The notes beneath the pieces are model-generated. The model was not told the DNA's origin. It searched no databases and saw only the letters and a list, made by a program, of their open reading frames with translations. Below, piece by piece: positions 1-8,097 of a stretch of DNA of 64,000 nt; the first letter of the stretch is position 1; each line of letters begins with the position of its first letter. The translations under genes were made by a program, and so were the position numbers. The stretch is from Adlercreutzia wanghongyangiae (GTDB taxonomy: Bacteria; Actinomycetota; Coriobacteriia; Coriobacteriales; Eggerthellaceae), in contig NZ_JAYMFF010000014.1 of the NCBI RefSeq assembly GCF_035989245.1, positions 62,001-126,000 on the forward strand, in the 5' to 3' direction.

Positions 1-43
1 GGGAATTTGACGAGGCGTCCGCGCCGTGCTTCCTGCGTGTCAT
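1..43 (-). CDS. Possible start of the next gene, almost entirely outside the window
   Basis: An ATG at 43 follows a strong GGAGG eight bases upstream and opens a frame (MTRRKHGADASSNS) that runs off the edge. It would overlap the tail of the GntR gene in another frame. Too little is visible to name a product, and only the ribosome site supports it. Confidence 0.3.
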   Translation of the reverse strand, partial: MTRRKHGADASSNS

Positions 44-479
44 GTCCTGTTCCTCCGTTCTTGTCGCGCTTGGCCTTGGCCGCCACGAGGGCCGCCGTAA
101 ACTGCGCGTCGATATCTTCCAGCGAGAGCCCCAGTTCGGTGCAGCGCTGGAGGTACTCGGCGGTAAGCGCCTCGGCCATTACCGAGGCCGACACCCCCGG
201 CTTGTCGGACACATCGGCCACGAACGCCCCCTGGCGCCGCTTCGAGACGATGTAGCCGTCCTCCTCCAGGCTCTGGTACACCTTGCTCACGGTGTTGTAG
301 TTCACCTCCACCTGGGCGGCCAGGCCGCGCACCGTGGGCAGCTGGTCGCCCGGGAGGTAGAATCCCGAGGTAATAAGGTAGATGAACCGGTTCTTCAACT
401 GCAGCCACACAGGCAGCGAGCTGGCATTATCCAGATCGAACAGATCTCCGGCCGGTATGGTGCGGCCTAGCTCAACCAT
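1..479 (-). CDS. GntR-family (YtrA-like) transcriptional regulator, C-terminus cut by window edge
   Basis: A one-component DNA-binding regulator. The frame opens with an ATG at 479 behind an AGGAG ribosome site and stays open to the left edge, giving 159 residues. Residues about 20-85 form a GntR winged helix: a PVWLQLKNRFIYLI lead-in, then GDQLPTVRGLAAQ and VNYNTVSKVYQSLEEDGYI, the usual recognition-helix region. The following segment is short and helical, as in the YtrA subfamily, which lacks a large effector domain. It starts 13 bases inside the upstream NrfD-like gene, so the two are probably translationally coupled. YtrA-type regulators often control nearby membrane transporters; the target here lies outside the window or is unknown. 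Confidence 0.85.
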   Translation of the reverse strand, partial: MVELGRTIPAGDLFDLDNASSLPVWLQLKNRFIYLITSGFYLPGDQLPTVRGLAAQVEVNYNTVSKVYQSLEEDGYIVSKRRQGAFVADVSDKPGVSASVMAEALTAEYLQRCTELGLSLEDIDAQFTAALVAAKAKRDKNGGTGHDTQEARRGRLVKF

Positions 480-1564
480 AGGGAAGGCTCCTCTCGTTCT
501 CCATCTTCCGTATATCCGCCGGCGGGGTTCGCGGCATGCGCGCTCCCGTCGGCTTCCACTTCCTGCAGCTCCAGCGGGCGCTGTTCGCCGGCTTCCACCA
601 CTGCCCAGCGCAGGCCCGCACCGCCCGCCAGCACGAGCGCCGCCAGCGCGACCAGGGCCACAGGCGGCACCGCGAATGCGGGCGCGGAGAAGGCGGCTGG
701 GACGTCGACCTCGCGCAGCGAGCGCGCACCACCCGAACCGATCGCGCCGCTGCCACGCCGCCGCTCGCGCAACCAGAAGGCGGCCTCGATGGCGAGGGGC
801 GCCGCCAGACCGCACAGCACGAAACCGCACCACCACGGCAGCGCTGCCGAGCCGTGCAGCAGACGCTCCACCGAGGCCGCCACGCCGGGATGGTCGCTTC
901 CTGCGGCGCCAGCCAGAAACAACGCTCCGGCCAGCGCCTCAGCGCCCACCACGACGGCGTCGGACCGCAGAATCGCGCGGCCCAGTGCCACGGTGCGCCC
1001 GTCGGCCTCCACGAACAGCGCGCATCCCGCGACAAGGGCACAGCCGCACGACGCCGCCGACAGCACGAACAGCACCGGCACCCACCCGCTCGACCACAGG
1101 CGCACGCCGGCGAGCCCCTGCAACAGCAACCCGGCGTATACCGCCACCACAAAGGCGAGCGCTACGGCTGCCACCTCCAGCACGGCCACCGCCGCGCGCC
1201 CCACCCAAGGCAGGTACAGAAAGCGCACGAGAGCCAACGCAGCTCCTACCGTTATAAGCGCCGTCAGCGCCCAGGCACCCACGTTCATGAACGTGAAGCC
1301 CGGGGTGAAGAACAGCGCCAGCACGCGGTCGGCGCGGCCCACATCGGCAATCAAGCAGGCAGCACCAGCGACGAGCGCGGAGGCCGACGTAGCCGAAGCG
1401 TAGGCCACCAATCGCTCGGCTGGAGAGGTGTCTGCCACCGAAGCGGCCGATGCGGCCCCGCAAGGCGCTCGCACGACGAGGAGATCGACCAGGGAGGCCG
1501 CAGCAATGCCGCCGGCACCGGTACCGGCCAGAAACAGATAGGCTGCCACCAATTCCCCGAACAC
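467..1564 (-). CDS. NrfD/PsrC-like integral membrane oxidoreductase subunit (orphan)
   Basis: About 365 residues with eight or so hydrophobic segments. The first has the glycine-rich GTGAGGIAAASLVD stretch typical of NrfD/PsrC/DmsC membrane anchors, which exchange electrons between quinones and an iron-sulfur partner. I prefer the GTG at 1564 because GGAGGA lies just upstream; a TTG six codons earlier is also open. No Fe-S or molybdopterin subunit is adjacent: the gene is preceded by two palindromic repeats and kdpE and followed by the overlapping GntR gene. The C-terminal tail is long, polar and acidic. The family assignment is good; the physiological partner is unknown. Confidence 0.75.
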   Translation of the reverse strand: MFGELVAAYLFLAGTGAGGIAAASLVDLLVVRAPCGAASAASVADTSPAERLVAYASATSASALVAGAACLIADVGRADRVLALFFTPGFTFMNVGAWALTALITVGAALALVRFLYLPWVGRAAVAVLEVAAVALAFVVAVYAGLLLQGLAGVRLWSSGWVPVLFVLSAASCGCALVAGCALFVEADGRTVALGRAILRSDAVVVGAEALAGALFLAGAAGSDHPGVAASVERLLHGSAALPWWCGFVLCGLAAPLAIEAAFWLRERRRGSGAIGSGGARSLREVDVPAAFSAPAFAVPPVALVALAALVLAGGAGLRWAVVEAGEQRPLELQEVEADGSAHAANPAGGYTEDGEREEPSLWLS

Positions 1565-1671
1565 CGCGCTCCTCCCGCTCAATCGTCACGCTCAGTATGC
1601 CACAACCGTTCCCAAAAGGGTATGACAGAATGGGACAGGCCTTCGCGGTGCCGGAAACGTCGTGCGTGCCC

Positions 1672-1754
1672 GCGGGCGGCCTGAAGGTCGCCCCTACGGA
1701 GAGAGGAGAAATCGGATCGTTTGGCGCTTGCGGCCTGAAGGCCGCCCCTACGGG
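1672..1754. repeat. Two copies of the GC-rich palindromic repeat
   Basis: Copies at about 1672-1699 and 1730-1754 read GGCCTGAAGG inside GC stems and end in CCCCTACGG. They lie between the NrfD-like gene and kdpE and belong to the dispersed family described under findings. Confidence 0.85.
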
Positions 1755-1775
1755 AGAGACAGGGCTGCCACTTCC

Positions 1776-2486
1776 CTATTCCACGCGGAGCATGCGGTAG
1801 CCGATGCCGACGTGGGTTTGCAGGTAGCGGGGGTTGGCGGGGTCGGGCTCAATTTTCTTGCGCAGGGTGGTCATGAACACGCGCAGACTGGGCAAATCAC
1901 TGGCCAAAGCCTGACCCCACACCTCCTTCAGAATGTAGTTGTGGGTCAGCACCTTCCCCGTGTTGCGGGCCAGCAGGGCCAGCAGCTTGTACTCGATGGG
2001 CGTCAGGTGCACCTCTTCGCCATCGCGCGCGACCACATGGGAGTCGAAGTCGATGGAAAGGCTGCCGTTGCGGTAGACCTCGGGCGCGGCCGTGGCGGGC
2101 ACGTCGTAGGCCAGACGCCGCAGGGCCACGCGCACACGGGCCAGCAGCTCGTCCACCGAGAAGGGCTTGGTAAGATAGTCGTCGGCGCCCGCATCCAGGG
2201 CCGCCACCTTGTCGGCGTCCTCCTGGCGGGCCGACAGCACGATAACGGGCATGCGCGACCAACCGCGCAGGGCGCCAATCACCTCCACGCCGTCGCGATC
2301 GGGCAATCCCAGATCCAAAATGACCAACTGCAAATCGGTCGCAGAGGTCAGCTCCATCAGCGCCGCGGTGGCCGTGGAAGCCTCGCGATGGGCGTAGCCA
2401 TGCACATCCAGCGCCGTGGCCACCAGGTTGCGCACCGCCGAGTCGTCCTCCACCACCAGAATGGCACCCGCACCCTTATCGCTCAT
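1776..2486 (-). CDS. kdpE: KdpE, response regulator of the Kdp potassium system
   Basis: OmpR/PhoB-type response regulator of 236 residues. The receiver domain (residues 8-120) shows the acidic pair in VVEDDS, phospho-acceptor Asp58 in VILDLGLPD, and the conserved lysine in DDYLTKPF. The C-terminal winged helix ends in a typical YLQTHVGIGYRM segment. The start at 2486 follows GGAGGCGAGGCTG; longer in-frame starts exist but would lie deep inside kdpD. It overlaps the end of kdpD by 11 bases, so the pair is translationally coupled. It is expected to activate kdpFABC when potassium is low. Confidence 0.95.
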   Translation of the reverse strand: MSDKGAGAILVVEDDSAVRNLVATALDVHGYAHREASTATAALMELTSATDLQLVILDLGLPDRDGVEVIGALRGWSRMPVIVLSARQEDADKVAALDAGADDYLTKPFSVDELLARVRVALRRLAYDVPATAAPEVYRNGSLSIDFDSHVVARDGEEVHLTPIEYKLLALLARNTGKVLTHNYILKEVWGQALASDLPSLRVFMTTLRKKIEPDPANPRYLQTHVGIGYRMLRVE

Positions 2487-5265
2487 CAGCCTCGCCTCCT
2501 TCCGCAGGCAGCGCGGCCGCGGGCAGGCTGAACGCGAACACGCAGCCATGGGGGCGCGCATCGGTCAGGGTCACATCCCCGCCGTGAGCGCGCAGGATAG
2601 ACCGACACAGCGCCAGGCCCAGCCCCATACCGCGCCGGGCATCGCCGCCCTCGGCACCCCCCGATCCGCCATGGTAGAACAGGTCGAACACCCGGGCCTT
2701 CTCGGCATCGGGAATGCCCGGTCCGTCGTCGGCCACCGCAATGATCACGCGATCGCCTTCGGACGCCGGCGCGCGGCGGGCGCTCAGGCATATAGACGAC
2801 CCGGCAGGCGTGTAAGCCACGGCGTTGTTCACCAGGTTCACCATCACCTGCACCATCAGGCGACCGTCCATCTGCGCCATCAGGAACTCGTCTTCCACAT
2901 CTACCGTCAGATGGTGCTCGGCGGCCCCGCGGCTGACATGACGCAACGCATCGGCGAAAATATCGGCCACCAACTCGGGCTGGCAGCGCACCTTCACGGC
3001 GCCGTCGTCCAGCCGGGTAACCGACAGCAAGTTCTCCACCAGGTCGATCAGCCACGTGGCATCCTCGTAGATGTCGGTCAGAAGACGGCGGCGCTGCTCG
3101 TCGTCCAGCGCGTCGGCCGAGGCCAGCAGCATGTCCGCATCACCCGATATGCTCGTGAGCGGCGTGCGCAAATCGTGGGAAATAGCCCGCAGCAGATTCG
3201 ATCGCAGCGTCTCCTTCTCGGCCTTCACCGAAAGGTCACGGCGCTCGGCCGCCAAGGTCAGGGCCTGGGCCGCCTGCCCGCATTCATCCAGCAGCGCCAC
3301 CAGCAGGTTGCGCTCGAAGGAGCCGAAGTCGTCGCAGTCGTCCTCCATCACCAGCCCCGCCACGCCGAACACGGTATCAGCCGTGCGGATGGGCAGGTAC
3401 AAGCAGCGCGTCTCGCGCAGGGTGTCGGTAGTGGCCCCGGCCGGCTCGCCGTTAGCGGCCACCCACGCCGCCACCGCCGCCTCGCCCGGTGCTGTAAGGG
3501 CCGTCGAGGAGCCGTCGCCGCCGCCGGTACCCGGCACGTCGAACACCCGCGGGGGCCGCAGACCGCCTGGTGCGGCGGCGTCGGCCTGGTAGATGACCAC
3601 CGGCCGGTCCAGAATCTTCACCACCTGGGCCGCCGCGGTTTCCAGGCACCCGCCCAAGGTGGCGGCCGCCTGCAGCTTGCGACTGCTCTCCAGCAGCACC
3701 TCGGTGCGATACGACCGTCGCGCCGCCATGGCCGCCTGGCGCTTCAGGCGAATGGCCAGCGACGAGGCCGCCAGCGTTCCTGCCAGCAGAAAGGCGAAGA
3801 TCACCGGTGCGGAAAGACCGTAGGCATGGAAGGTGAAGCGCGGGGCCGTGAAGAAGAAGTTGTAGGCCACCACGCTGCCGAGTGCCACCAGCACCGCGTA
3901 CAGGAAGCCGTCGGCGCGGGTGGCCAGCAGCAGCGCTACCAGCAGGTATACCATGAGAATGACCGAGGTAGCGGGACTGACGGCCCACGAGAGCGCGCCG
4001 ATGGCCGTAGCCAGCGCCACCGCCGCCAAGGCGCGGCCCGCATCAGCCGCCGTGGGCGTGAAACCCGACCACGCGTGCAGCCGGCGCAGCACCGAGGGAG
4101 CGTCCACCGCCGGCACCACCGTCACCGTGGCCTCGGGCGCGGCCCGCATCACCCGCACGTCCACATCGAGCCGCCGCAGCCAGCGATGCCGGCTCGCCTG
4201 GGCGCCCACCACCAGCTGGCGAATACCGGACGTGGCCGCGTAATGCACGAACGGCATCACCGGGTCATCGCCCGACAAAGTAACTACCCGCGCACCCAGG
4301 TCCTCGGCCACCGCCAAGGCCGCGCGCAGCTTGGCGGCACCGGTCTGATCGCCCTCGCGCTCATCGGCGTCCTCCACCACCAGGGCCGTCAGCGTGCCGT
4401 GCAGCGCCTCGGCCAAATTCGCGGCCGCGCGCACCACCCGGGGCGCCCCATCGTCGGCAGTCACCAACACCAGCACGTCCTCGCCTACCTCGGCCCGCGG
4501 CACCGAGGTGCCCGTGCTGGCCCGTGTCAGACGGTCGGCGGCGCGACGCAGGGCGATCTCGCGCAAGGCGGCCAGGTTCGGCCGCGAGAAGAAGTGCGCC
4601 AGGGCCGTCTTGGCCCGCACCGGCGCGTACACCTTCCCCGCCTCCAACCGCGCAATGAGGTCGGTCGGCTCCAAGTCGACCAGTTCCACGGAATCGGCTG
4701 CGTCGAAGATGCGGTCGGGAATGCGCTCGGCGGGGGCCACCGCCGTGATGGCGGCGATCTTGTCGTTCAGCCCCTCCAGGTGCTGAACGTTTACCGTGGT
4801 GTACACGTCGATGCCGGAGCGCAGCAGCTCTTCCACATCCTGATAGCGTTTGCGATGGCGGCAGCCGGGGGCGTTGGTGTGGGCCAGCTCGTCCACCAGC
4901 GCTATCTGCGGGCGCCGCGCAAGCAGACCGTCCAGATCAAGCTCGCGCAGGGCGATGCCCCGATGCTGCACCGCCTGGGGCGGCAACACCTCCAGGCCGT
5001 CCAGCAATGCCAGCGTGTCGGCGCGGGTGTGGGGCTCCACATAGCCCACCACCACGTCGGCTCCCTCGTCCTGGGCGCGATGGGCTTCCTGCAACATGGC
5101 ATAGGTCTTCCCCACGCCCGCCGCGTAGCCGAAGAACACCTTCAGCTTGCCGCGTCCCGACGGCGCCTCGGCCGACTCCTCCTCGCGCAACCGGGCGAGA
5201 ATGGCCTCGGGGTCGCGACGGGCCTCGACCGCCTCTTCGCTGTCGCGCCCCTCGGCCACCGCCAT
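2476..5265 (-). CDS. kdpD: KdpD, potassium-sensing histidine kinase
   Basis: A 929-residue sensor kinase that phosphorylates KdpE. The N-terminal KdpD domain carries the Walker-like GYAAGVGKTYAML and the DELAHTN motif, followed by a universal-stress-protein-like region. About four transmembrane segments come next (WAVSPATSVILMVYLLVALLL onward), then a GAF-like region. The HisKA phosphorylation motif is ISHDLRTPLTSISG, with N box VMVNLVNNAVAYTP and glycine boxes ADDGPGIPD and GMGLGLALC. Length and domain order match the family. An AGCGGAAGGGG ribosome site precedes the ATG. It lies 83 bases downstream of kdpC in the kdp operon. Confidence 0.96.
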   Translation of the reverse strand: MAVAEGRDSEEAVEARRDPEAILARLREEESAEAPSGRGKLKVFFGYAAGVGKTYAMLQEAHRAQDEGADVVVGYVEPHTRADTLALLDGLEVLPPQAVQHRGIALRELDLDGLLARRPQIALVDELAHTNAPGCRHRKRYQDVEELLRSGIDVYTTVNVQHLEGLNDKIAAITAVAPAERIPDRIFDAADSVELVDLEPTDLIARLEAGKVYAPVRAKTALAHFFSRPNLAALREIALRRAADRLTRASTGTSVPRAEVGEDVLVLVTADDGAPRVVRAAANLAEALHGTLTALVVEDADEREGDQTGAAKLRAALAVAEDLGARVVTLSGDDPVMPFVHYAATSGIRQLVVGAQASRHRWLRRLDVDVRVMRAAPEATVTVVPAVDAPSVLRRLHAWSGFTPTAADAGRALAAVALATAIGALSWAVSPATSVILMVYLLVALLLATRADGFLYAVLVALGSVVAYNFFFTAPRFTFHAYGLSAPVIFAFLLAGTLAASSLAIRLKRQAAMAARRSYRTEVLLESSRKLQAAATLGGCLETAAAQVVKILDRPVVIYQADAAAPGGLRPPRVFDVPGTGGGDGSSTALTAPGEAAVAAWVAANGEPAGATTDTLRETRCLYLPIRTADTVFGVAGLVMEDDCDDFGSFERNLLVALLDECGQAAQALTLAAERRDLSVKAEKETLRSNLLRAISHDLRTPLTSISGDADMLLASADALDDEQRRRLLTDIYEDATWLIDLVENLLSVTRLDDGAVKVRCQPELVADIFADALRHVSRGAAEHHLTVDVEDEFLMAQMDGRLMVQVMVNLVNNAVAYTPAGSSICLSARRAPASEGDRVIIAVADDGPGIPDAEKARVFDLFYHGGSGGAEGGDARRGMGLGLALCRSILRAHGGDVTLTDARPHGCVFAFSLPAAALPAEGGEADER

Positions 5266-5348
5266 CGCCCCTTCCGCTCATTGCTTACCGTTTCCGTCAT
5301 CCTATCATCACGGCGCATCGCGATGGTTTCGCCGAGATAACAGTTGCG

Positions 5349-5966
5349 TTATGAGTTCTCGAGAATGCCGTCCAACATCAGATTCGCCTTCAGCACGTTC
5401 ACGCGCGCGCAGCCCACCGCGCCCAGCAGCGGCTTTTCCGTGCAGGCGTGGATGATGCCGCGCACCTCGGCCTCATCGCGCCCCGTGGCCCGAGCAATAC
5501 GGCCCACCTGGTACTCGGCGGCCGCCGGCGATATGTCGGGGTCGAAGCCGGAACCCGACACCGTCACCAAGTCACTCGGAACCGGAGCATCGCCTTGGTC
5601 GGGATGGGCCGCGCGCACCGCTTCCACGCGCTCGGCCACCCGCGCGGCGAACGCATCGCTGGCGGGGCTTACGTTCTCGGGGCCGTACCACAGAAGCGGG
5701 GCGCCGTCATCGCCGACGAAGGCCGCAGCCGTGGCCTCGGTGGGCCGCCCCCACAGATGCCCCTCGTCGCGGAAGGGCTGGCCCACCAGCGCACTACCGT
5801 ACTTCACTCCATCCACCTCGATGATGGAGCCGTTGGCCTGCGCGGGGAAAGCCACCTGGGCCACCCCCGTTACCGCCAGGGGATACAGCACGCCGCACAG
5901 CACCGTGACCACGGCGAACAGCGCCAGGGCGCTTAACGCCAATCGCACCGCAGATGTTCCGTTCAT
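5349..5966 (-). CDS. kdpC: KdpC, potassium-transporting ATPase subunit C
   Basis: A 205-residue protein with one N-terminal transmembrane helix (ALSALALFAVVTVLCGVLYPL) and an extracytoplasmic KdpC domain containing the LVGQPF and LWGRPTE signatures. It is the accessory subunit that stabilises the KdpFABC complex. AAAGGA precedes the ATG. It follows kdpB after a 38-base gap. Confidence 0.95.
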   Translation of the reverse strand: MNGTSAVRLALSALALFAVVTVLCGVLYPLAVTGVAQVAFPAQANGSIIEVDGVKYGSALVGQPFRDEGHLWGRPTEATAAAFVGDDGAPLLWYGPENVSPASDAFAARVAERVEAVRAAHPDQGDAPVPSDLVTVSGSGFDPDISPAAAEYQVGRIARATGRDEAEVRGIIHACTEKPLLGAVGCARVNVLKANLMLDGILENS

Positions 5967-6004
5967 GATTCGTCCTTTCCGTTCCCGTATCGAAGGTGCC
6001 AGCC

Positions 6005-8083
6005 CTAGGCCACGCCCACGGCCACCATCAGCATGTCGAGCGCCTTAATGGCCACGAAAGGCACCGCCACCCCGCCCAGGCCGTACACGGCCAGGTTGCG
6101 GGCGAGCAGGCTTTGGGGCGTGCCCTCGCGGTACCTCACGCCGCGCAGCGCCAGCGGAATGAGCGCCACGATGATGAGCGCGTTGTACACGATGGCCGCC
6201 AGCATCGCCGAGGCGGGGTTGGCCAGGTGCATCACGTTCAGCGCCTCCAGGCCCGGGTACAGCGGCACCAGAAGCGCCGGAATGACCGCGAAGTACTTCG
6301 CCAGGTCGTTGGCGATGGAGAAGGTGGTGAGGCTTCCGCGGGTCATAAGCAGCTGCTTGCCGATGCGCACGATCTCGATGAGCTTGGTGGGCGAGGAATC
6401 CAAGTCCACCATGTTGCCGGCCTCCTTGGCCGCCTGGGTGCCCGAGTTCATGGCCACGGCCACGTCGGCCTGGGCGAGCGCCGGGGCGTCGTTGGTGCCG
6501 TCGCCGGTCATGGCCACCAGATGTCCCTCGGCCTGGTAGCGGCGGATGGCCTCAAGCTTCGCCTCGGGAGTAGCCTCGGCAATGAAGTCGTCCAGCCCCG
6601 CCTCGGCGGCGATGGCCGCAGCAGTTAACGGGTTGTCGCCGGTGACCATGACGGTCTTGATGCCCATGGCGTGCAGGTCGGCGAAGTTCTCGCGGATGCC
6701 CGACTTGATGATGTCCTTCAGGTGGATGACCCCCAGCACGCGCCCGTCGCGGGCCACCACCAAGGGCGTGCCGCCAGATCGTGCCACCTCGTCGGCCAGG
6801 GCGGCCGTCTGGGTGCCGAACGTGCCCCCACGGCCTTCCACGTAGGCGCGCACGGCATCGGCCGCGCCCTTGCGTATCTCGTGGCCATCGAAATCGACCC
6901 CGCTCATGCGGGTTTGGGCCGTGAAGGGCACCACGGCAAAACCTGCCCCCGAAAGCGTACGCTCGCGAATGCCGAAGCGCTCCTTGGCGAGCACCACCAC
7001 GGAACGACCCTCGGGCGTCTCATCGGCCAGGCTCGCCAGCTGGGCCGCGTCGGCCAGGTCGCGCTCGGTCACGCCATCCACGGGAAGGAAGGCCGCGGCC
7101 TGGCGATTGCCCAGGGTGATGGTGCCCGTCTTGTCCAACAGCAGCACGTCCACATCGCCCGCGGCCTCCACAGCGCGTCCGCTCGTGGCCAGCACGTTGG
7201 CCGCGTTCAGGCGGCTCATGCCGGCAATGCCGATGGCCGACAGCAACGCGCCGATGGTGGTGGGCGCCAGGCACACGAACAGCGCCACCAGCGAGGTCAG
7301 CCCCACGGGATTCGCCTCGCCGGCCTCGGCCGCCGCAAACGAGCTGAAAGCATACAGCGCGGTGGACACCGCCAAGAACACCAGCGTCAGCGCAATGAGC
7401 AGCAGTTCCAGAGCGCGCTCGTTGGGGGTCTTCTTGCGGGCCGCCGACTCCACCATGGCGATCATCTGATCGAGGAAGCTGTGGCCCGGCTCGGCCGACA
7501 CGCGCGCCACCAGCCAGTCCGAAAGCACCGTGGTGCCGCCGGTCAGCGCCGAGCGGTCGCCGCCGCTCTCGCGCACCACCGGAGCCGACTCACCCGTGAT
7601 GGCGCTCTCGTCCACACTGGCAGCCCCCAGCACAATCTCGCCGTCGGCCGGCACCGCCTCGCCGGCCAGCACCACGTATACCTGGTCGCGCTTCAGCTGG
7701 GCCGAGTTCACCGCCTGGCTGCGCTCGCACAGAAAGCCAGCGGGGTCGTCGGCCGCGGCGGCCTCTTCCACCAAGGCCGCATTCACCACGCGGGCCTGCA
7801 CATCGCGCTTGGCCGAGCGCAGGGCATCGGCCTGGGCCTTCCCGCGGCCCTCGGCCAGCGCCTCGGCGAAGTTGCCGAACAGCACGGTGGCCCACAGCAC
7901 CACGCTCACCGCCGCAATATAGCCAGCCGGTGCGTCGGAGATACCGCCCAGCGCCAGCACGAACAGGGCCGTGGTCAGGCACGCCGAACAGTACACCATC
8001 AGCATCACGGGGTTCTGCGCCTGGCTCGCCGGCGCCAGCTTGGCGAACGCGTCGCGCACCGCCCGCTTCGTTTCCATCTTCAT
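6005..8083 (-). CDS. kdpB: KdpB, potassium-transporting P-type ATPase catalytic subunit
   Basis: A 692-residue P-type ATPase that powers potassium import through KdpA. The phosphorylation motif DKTGTITLGNR is at about residue 317. The actuator motif is ITGESAPV, and the hinge and Mg-binding motifs are MVTGDNPLTA and MTGDGTNDAPALAQADV. Membrane segments flank these as in the family. The N-terminal extension is short. It starts with MKMETKRAVRDAF just downstream of kdpA (14-base gap). Confidence 0.97.
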   Translation of the reverse strand: MKMETKRAVRDAFAKLAPASQAQNPVMLMVYCSACLTTALFVLALGGISDAPAGYIAAVSVVLWATVLFGNFAEALAEGRGKAQADALRSAKRDVQARVVNAALVEEAAAADDPAGFLCERSQAVNSAQLKRDQVYVVLAGEAVPADGEIVLGAASVDESAITGESAPVVRESGGDRSALTGGTTVLSDWLVARVSAEPGHSFLDQMIAMVESAARKKTPNERALELLLIALTLVFLAVSTALYAFSSFAAAEAGEANPVGLTSLVALFVCLAPTTIGALLSAIGIAGMSRLNAANVLATSGRAVEAAGDVDVLLLDKTGTITLGNRQAAAFLPVDGVTERDLADAAQLASLADETPEGRSVVVLAKERFGIRERTLSGAGFAVVPFTAQTRMSGVDFDGHEIRKGAADAVRAYVEGRGGTFGTQTAALADEVARSGGTPLVVARDGRVLGVIHLKDIIKSGIRENFADLHAMGIKTVMVTGDNPLTAAAIAAEAGLDDFIAEATPEAKLEAIRRYQAEGHLVAMTGDGTNDAPALAQADVAVAMNSGTQAAKEAGNMVDLDSSPTKLIEIVRIGKQLLMTRGSLTTFSIANDLAKYFAVIPALLVPLYPGLEALNVMHLANPASAMLAAIVYNALIIVALIPLALRGVRYREGTPQSLLARNLAVYGLGGVAVPFVAIKALDMLMVAVGVA

Positions 8084-8097
8084 TGCAACCGCCTCAC

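Noticed and set aside
2416..5340. Long plus-strand open frame opposite kdpD
   Set aside because: It is antisense to a complete kdpD with all motifs; its own translation is His/Arg/Gly-rich without domains, as expected for the mirror frame of high-GC coding DNA. The same applies to the long frames opposite tsaB-rimI-tsaD, fhs, ftsH, GH2 and the ABC transporter gene.
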